A DNA stretch of 9,154 nucleotides from Candidatus Gastranaerophilales bacterium (GTDB taxonomy: Bacteria; Cyanobacteriota; Vampirovibrionia; Gastranaerophilales; Gastranaerophilaceae), in the NCBI GenBank assembly GCA_944326495.1, contig CALVEE010000231.1:1-9154 (forward strand). Direction: 5' to 3'. The position numbers were made by a program, and so were the translations under genes. The notes under the pieces are model-generated. The model did no database searches, was not told the DNA's origin, and saw nothing but the letters and a program-made list of their open reading frames with translations. Below, piece after piece: positions 6,037-9,154 of this stretch. Each line of letters begins with the position of its first letter. The stretch's first letter is position 1.

Positions 6037-6819
6037 TTATTTTGGAGTTGTTCTGTTATTATTTAAATAATTCTTAACATTTGGCGCAATAGATATATTT
6101 TGAAGCATCATATTATAACGCTTCAAATCCCCTATATTAGAGGCTTCCTGCAGCAAATCGCGCCTTGTTGAAATTTGCATTTTTTCATTAGCTTCTTCTT
6201 TATTATTTTTTGCATCAATCTTTCTTATAACAGAATCTATATCGTGGGAGGTTGAGATGCCGTATTTTGAAGCAAAACTCTTAACAGGCATCCCGGACTG
6301 TAATCTATACAGCCATTGTATTGAATACTTATCGTTTTCTGAAAGCGAAGCTACTCCGTACTGATGCGGAGTATACATAATATCCTCTTTATACGGACTA
6401 TGTCCGAGCCCGAGCGCATGGCCAACTTCGTGCAAAATTGTATGATAAACCTCTATATCACTATCATACTGCTGATGAATTCTGCCGTCCGTAAGCCCGA
6501 TAGAAACTTCTGCACCGTAAAGTCTACCCTGCGCATCCCAGTTAAAATAGCAATGCCCGAGGGCTTGTCTGTCTACGCGTTTCCAATCCACATTAATATT
6601 TGATTCCAGAAGAACATTTGTTATTCGAAATCTAAGTTTCCCTCCTGTTGCTGCAGACCAGACAGTAAAAGCATCCATAACCATTTTTCTGAACTTTGCA
6701 TCCTCACCCGGTTTGGAATAAAACTTCATTGGTGCAATATAAACAGCCAGATTATTCACCGGCCATCTCATCACACTTCCGTTTTTCACACTGCCATTAA
6801 GATATGTCCTTCTCTGCAT
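6037..6819 (-). CDS. Matrixin-like zinc metallopeptidase without signal peptide or propeptide
   Basis: This 260-residue protein belongs to the metzincin clan. HEVGHALGLGH (130-140) supplies zinc ligands His130, His134 and His140 and the catalytic Glu131, and DIMY (146-149) is the Met-turn with Met148. Trp19-Pro-Val and the segment around Phe51-Trp54 fit the start of a matrixin (M10) catalytic domain, which ends near residue 175. The remaining 85 residues are polar and charged, probably helical, and end in NNNRTTPK. Matrixins are normally secreted, but this one opens with MQRRTYLNGS and has neither a Sec signal nor a cysteine-switch propeptide. A TGA lies five codons upstream in frame, so the start cannot move far. 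A -10 box TATATT ends 6 nt before the ATG. It follows apt by 44 nt and precedes the unrecognised gene by 65 nt. The substrate is unknown. Confidence 0.85.
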   Translation of the reverse strand: MQRRTYLNGSVKNGSVMRWPVNNLAVYIAPMKFYSKPGEDAKFRKMVMDAFTVWSAATGGKLRFRITNVLLESNINVDWKRVDRQALGHCYFNWDAQGRLYGAEVSIGLTDGRIHQQYDSDIEVYHTILHEVGHALGLGHSPYKEDIMYTPHQYGVASLSENDKYSIQWLYRLQSGMPVKSFASKYGISTSHDIDSVIRKIDAKNNKEEANEKMQISTRRDLLQEASNIGDLKRYNMMLQNISIAPNVKNYLNNNRTTPK

Positions 6820-6825
6820 ATTATT

Positions 6826-6831
6826 AATATA
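6826..6831 (-). promoter_or_regulatory. -10 box of the matrixin gene, predicted leaderless
   Basis: TATATT (6831-6826) lies 6 nt before the ATG at 6819, and there is no Shine-Dalgarno sequence. The best -35 at a 17-bp spacing is a poor TTTCTA (6854-6849), so the promoter is plausible but not strong. Confidence 0.35.
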
Positions 6832-6863
6832 TCACATTTTTTAGAGTTTAGAAATACCTTATT

Positions 6864-7415
6864 TTAGTCTATGTCATAATGTAGCATCGACACAACCTTA
6901 ACTCCGGACGCTTCAATTTTTTCTCTACCTTTTAACGGATCAAGCTCTATGATAAATGCAGCCGCAACAGGCTCAGCCCCAACCCGTTTAACTAAATTGC
7001 ATGCTGCTGCCGCAGTACCGCCTGTCGCCAGCAGGTCATCTATTACAAGAACTCTGTCACCTTCTTTTAAGGCATCCGAATGCATTTCAATAGTATCAGT
7101 GCCATATTCCAGAGAATAACTCTCTTTTATGGTTTCAGCTGGAAGCTTATTTGGCTTTCTTATCGGAATAAAACCCGCATTCAATTTATAAGCCAATGCC
7201 GCACCAAAAATAAATCCTCTAGACTCAATCCCCGCAACATAATCAATTTTCTCACCCTGAAATTTTTCAGCAAGAAAATCTATCATATACTGCATAGACA
7301 TACTATCCTTCACCGCGGTAGTAATGTCAAGAAATAATATACCTTTCTTCGGAAAATCAGGAACTTCTCTAATATGTTCCCTTACATAATCAAAACAATC
7401 TTTTGATACCATCAT
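6864..7415 (-). CDS. apt: Adenine phosphoribosyltransferase
   Basis: Apt makes AMP and pyrophosphate from adenine and PRPP in cytoplasmic purine salvage. The 183-residue length is slightly above the usual 170-180. Family landmarks are PDFPKKGILFLDIT (19-32), ESRGFIFG (64-71), the flexible-loop region RKPNKLPAETI (86-96) followed by YSLEYG (100-105), and the PRPP loop VLVIDDLLATGGT (122-134) with Asp126, Asp127 and the ATGGT turn. All are intact. The start is one of two adjacent ATGs (7415 or 7412). GAGG (7430-7427), inside the last codons of the glycosyltransferase gene, is the likely ribosome site, 11 nt before the first ATG. With only 6 nt between the genes, apt is probably translated from the glycosyltransferase transcript. 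No functional link between the two is known to me. Confidence 0.97.
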   Translation of the reverse strand: MMVSKDCFDYVREHIREVPDFPKKGILFLDITTAVKDSMSMQYMIDFLAEKFQGEKIDYVAGIESRGFIFGAALAYKLNAGFIPIRKPNKLPAETIKESYSLEYGTDTIEMHSDALKEGDRVLVIDDLLATGGTAAAACNLVKRVGAEPVAAAFIIELDPLKGREKIEASGVKVVSMLHYDID

Positions 7416-7421
7416 TGCTAT

Positions 7422-8795
7422 TTATACCTCTTGTAATTCTAATTCTTTAACTTGTTCTTTTTCGACATTTTGTTGTTCTGCAATACATTCCATAACTAAA
7501 CCGTGGGTAGTTTTCCCCCAGTTCATATCCTTCTTGCAGAATAATATTTTACCACAAATAAACAACTCCATTGGAAACCATATAATAAGAAAATAAACCG
7601 TTGTCTCCAGCGCCTGTTTCAGAGCGCGCATTCTCGGAATAGAATCATATTTTCTTAAACTATATCTGATTGCAAGCACAAAACCGACACCTACAACCAT
7701 AGAAACAATTAATGACGACCATAATACATTATGCAGACTATACGGATCTATTTTATCCGTTAGAAACTTAACAACTCTGAAAACAACTTCCATCATGAAC
7801 CATAAAGGCATGATAAACTGTGTTATATAAATTGCCATATCAAACCTTGCTCTTAGAGACATTTTTTTTGATTTCATAGCTTCGCCAAAATACTCTAAAT
7901 ATCTTCTAATTGTCCCCTCAAGCCATCTTCTTCTCTGGCGGAAAAGCGGCTTCAAGCTTATTATTCCTTCTTCATACACACAAGCTTCCAAGCAGAATCT
8001 TACATCCCACCCCTTGATATGCAGCCTGGTAGACATATCCAAGTCGTCCGTAATTGTATAATTATTCCAACCGTTAATATCTTCAAGAGCCTCTCTTTTA
8101 ATCAGCTCCCCGTTTCCTCTAAGCTCTACCGCTCCTTTAATAGCATCTCTTCCGGTCTGTAGATAAGTGTCAAGCGTATATTCATTATTTTGACATCTGG
8201 TTAAAAAATTTACATCTTTGTTTCTTATAATCTTTCTTGCCTGTACCGCACCTACATCAGCAGGTTCCAGCTTTGATATCATTTTATTAAGAAAATCCGG
8301 TTCTACAGTCGCATCAGCATCAAAAACTAAAACTGCGTCCCCCTTTGCAATTTTAAAAGCATCATTCAATACTGCTGATTTCCCCGGAAAAGCATCCCTT
8401 TCTCTAATCAATGCACGCACATTCTCATGCTTGCTCTCTAAATTCCTTATAACAGAAGCAGTATTATCAGTACTTCTATCGTCTATCACGATTACTTCAA
8501 AATTCGGATAATCCATTTTTAAAATATTCTCTACAGTATATCCGATAACACTATCTTCATTATGCGCAGGAATCATAACCGTTACAAAAGGCTTGTAACT
8601 TTCGTTTACAACCGGCGGAAATTTTTTCAACTTGCGTTTTTGATACTTCATAGCTGCAATTGAATAAAGCCCGTATACAACCATACAAACACACAATATT
8701 ACAAACCCGACGACCGTGTTAACATGGTTTTGAAAAACGTATAAAAACACGCCCAAACAAGATAAAATTATAAATAAAAGTACTCTTTCCCTCAT
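7422..8795 (-). CDS. Membrane processive glycosyltransferase, family 2 (PgaC/IcaA/BcsA-like)
   Basis: This 457-residue inner-membrane enzyme should polymerise a sugar from a nucleotide-sugar donor and pass the chain through the membrane. Two N-terminal helices (about 4-20 and 29-48) precede a GT2 domain. Its motifs in order are VTVMIPAHNE (71-80), Asp105-Asp106 in IDDRSTD, the metal-binding DAD (159-161), the acceptor-site TDDLD (249-253; the usual form is TED) and QRRRW (287-291), the signature of processive synthases. Three further hydrophobic segments (about 320-345, 357-377 and 397-420) are followed by a polar tail rich in Glu and Gln. GGGAG (8803-8799) ends 3 nt before the ATG, with an extended -10 promoter upstream. 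Poly-beta-1,6-GlcNAc and hyaluronan-type synthases are the closest families I know. The polymer made is unknown, and a glycolipid-forming GT2 cannot be excluded. Confidence 0.9.
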   Translation of the reverse strand: MRERVLLFIILSCLGVFLYVFQNHVNTVVGFVILCVCMVVYGLYSIAAMKYQKRKLKKFPPVVNESYKPFVTVMIPAHNEDSVIGYTVENILKMDYPNFEVIVIDDRSTDNTASVIRNLESKHENVRALIRERDAFPGKSAVLNDAFKIAKGDAVLVFDADATVEPDFLNKMISKLEPADVGAVQARKIIRNKDVNFLTRCQNNEYTLDTYLQTGRDAIKGAVELRGNGELIKREALEDINGWNNYTITDDLDMSTRLHIKGWDVRFCLEACVYEEGIISLKPLFRQRRRWLEGTIRRYLEYFGEAMKSKKMSLRARFDMAIYITQFIMPLWFMMEVVFRVVKFLTDKIDPYSLHNVLWSSLIVSMVVGVGFVLAIRYSLRKYDSIPRMRALKQALETTVYFLIIWFPMELFICGKILFCKKDMNWGKTTHGLVMECIAEQQNVEKEQVKELELQEV

Positions 8796-8839
8796 AATCT
8801 CCCGAGTTGTCTGATGATTTTATACTGCCACACCAATAG

Positions 8840-8848
8840 ATTATACCA
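8840..8848 (-). promoter_or_regulatory. Extended -10 promoter of the glycosyltransferase-apt operon
   Basis: On the minus strand TGG followed by a perfect TATAAT (8845-8840) makes an extended -10 element. No good -35 lies 17-18 bp upstream (TACCCA or TTACCC), which fits a promoter that relies on the extension or on an activator. The start near 8833 leaves a leader of about 38 nt that holds the GGGAG ribosome site. Confidence 0.5.
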
Positions 8849-8883
8849 AAAACATTATGGCTTGGGTAAAATTTGAGTCCAAT

Positions 8884-8901
8884 GTTACAATTCTTAATAA
8901 A
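8884..8901 (+). promoter_or_regulatory. HLR1-like (RpaB-type) box 1
   Basis: GTTACAAT-TC-TTAATAAA fits the cyanobacterial HLR1 pattern of two 8-bp direct repeats (G/T)TTACA(T/A)(T/A) separated by 2 bp. The first half matches 8 of 8 positions and the second 6 of 8. It is centred about 60 bp upstream of the predicted start of the glycosyltransferase operon, in reverse orientation to that gene. Confidence 0.4.
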
Positions 8902-8979
8902 CTTACGTTTGTTTTTTTCTACTCTAAGGTCTCACCCTCTAAAGAAATATTACGAATTTACCACAAAAATAACTCCAAC

Positions 8980-8997
8980 TTTACATTTCTTAACAAA
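8980..8997 (+). promoter_or_regulatory. HLR1-like (RpaB-type) box 2
   Basis: TTTACATT-TC-TTAACAAA matches the HLR1 pattern with 8 of 8 positions in the first half and 7 of 8 in the second. It lies 96 bp from box 1 in the same orientation. It is centred about 64 bp upstream of the predicted start of the right-edge gene, a position where RpaB activates cyanobacterial promoters. Surrounding bases (CCAA before the box) are also shared with box 1. Confidence 0.45.
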
Positions 8998-9018
8998 ACA
9001 GACAAAAAAAGGCAATTT

Positions 9019-9046
9019 TTGAAAACGTAAATACTTTATATATACA
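9019..9046 (+). promoter_or_regulatory. Promoter of the right-edge gene
   Basis: TTGAAA (9019-9024) and TATACA (9041-9046) are spaced by 16 bp in a very AT-rich stretch. The exact -10 register is uncertain because TATATATACATA offers several choices. The transcription start is expected near 9053. Confidence 0.45.
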
Positions 9047-9060
9047 TAAGAGATATTTAA

Positions 9061-9066
9061 AAGGAG
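9061..9066 (+). promoter_or_regulatory. Strong Shine-Dalgarno sequence of the right-edge gene
   Basis: AAGGAG lies 8 nt before the ATG at 9075, the best ribosome site in the window. It fixes the start of the truncated gene and suggests high expression. Confidence 0.75.
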
Positions 9067-9074
9067 CAAAAAAG

Positions 9075-9154
9075 ATGTTATTCACAACAGAAACTATTTC
9101 AAACAAAGAAATCGAATCAATCAATAATTTCTTCAATGACTTCGAAGCTGTTGA
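9075..9154 (+). CDS. Unidentified protein, N-terminal 26 codons (cut by window edge)
   Basis: Only the first 26 codons are visible. They translate to MLFTTETISNKEIESINNFF followed by NDFEAV. The segment is polar and probably helical, with no signal peptide or membrane helix in the part seen. I do not recognise it. The reading frame is supported by the upstream promoter and the ideal AAGGAG ribosome site, which also suggest an abundant protein. It is divergent from the glycosyltransferase operon across a 279-nt region with two HLR1-like boxes. Confidence 0.7.
   Translation, partial: MLFTTETISNKEIESINNFFNDFEAV

Noticed and set aside
6832..6834. TGA upstream of the matrixin read as a sense codon, which would extend the N-terminus
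   Set aside because: The amidase frame ends with TGA and no gene here shows internal TGA, so nothing supports recoding.
8796..9074. Riboswitch or small RNA in the largest intergenic region
   Set aside because: Beyond the promoters and HLR1-like boxes I see no conserved aptamer core or stable GC-containing stem, and the predicted leaders are only about 20-40 nt.

Overview
This AT-rich bacterial window holds nine protein genes, two of them cut by the window edges. There are no rRNA, tRNA, CRISPR or transposon signals. The Lpt permease fragment implies a Gram-negative-type outer membrane. Low GC, the amidase and glycosyltransferase types, a lineage-specific protein beginning MINPITFR, and two sites resembling the cyanobacterial HLR1 (RpaB) box together suggest a non-photosynthetic relative of Cyanobacteria (Vampirovibrionia/Gastranaerophilales type). 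That placement is an inference from pattern recognition and was not tested by a search.

Left part (1-1976). The N-terminal third of an LptF/LptG-type permease lies on the minus strand at the left edge. Upstream of it is a fosmidomycin-resistance-type MFS exporter, also on the minus strand. The exporter is divergent from a small winged-helix-like protein. The 76-bp gap between them carries two back-to-back promoters and an imperfect palindrome, the layout of an exporter with its local regulator.

Middle (1979-5194). A secreted N-acetylmuramoyl-L-alanine amidase (minus) and dnaX (plus) diverge from overlapping promoters. dnaX encodes a full tau-type clamp-loader subunit. A seven-A run at the linker/C-domain junction is followed at once by a stop in the -1 frame, so a gamma-like short form is possible.

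Right part (5195-8795, all minus). Reading from the right, the order is a membrane family-2 processive glycosyltransferase, apt (adenine phosphoribosyltransferase, only 6 nt behind it), a matrixin-like zinc metallopeptidase without a signal peptide, and an unrecognised beta-rich protein. The unrecognised gene meets dnaX with back-to-back stop codons and no spacer.

Right edge (8796-9154). A 279-nt intergenic region separates the glycosyltransferase from an unidentified plus-strand gene that begins at 9075 behind a good promoter and Shine-Dalgarno sequence. Two HLR1-like boxes lie 96 bp apart here, each about 60 bp upstream of one of the two divergent transcription starts.

A recurrent theme is that several genes (MFS exporter, winged-helix protein, amidase, dnaX, matrixin) have a -10 element 5-8 nt before the start codon and no Shine-Dalgarno sequence, which predicts leaderless mRNAs. 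Other genes (glycosyltransferase, apt, the right-edge gene) have clear Shine-Dalgarno sequences.
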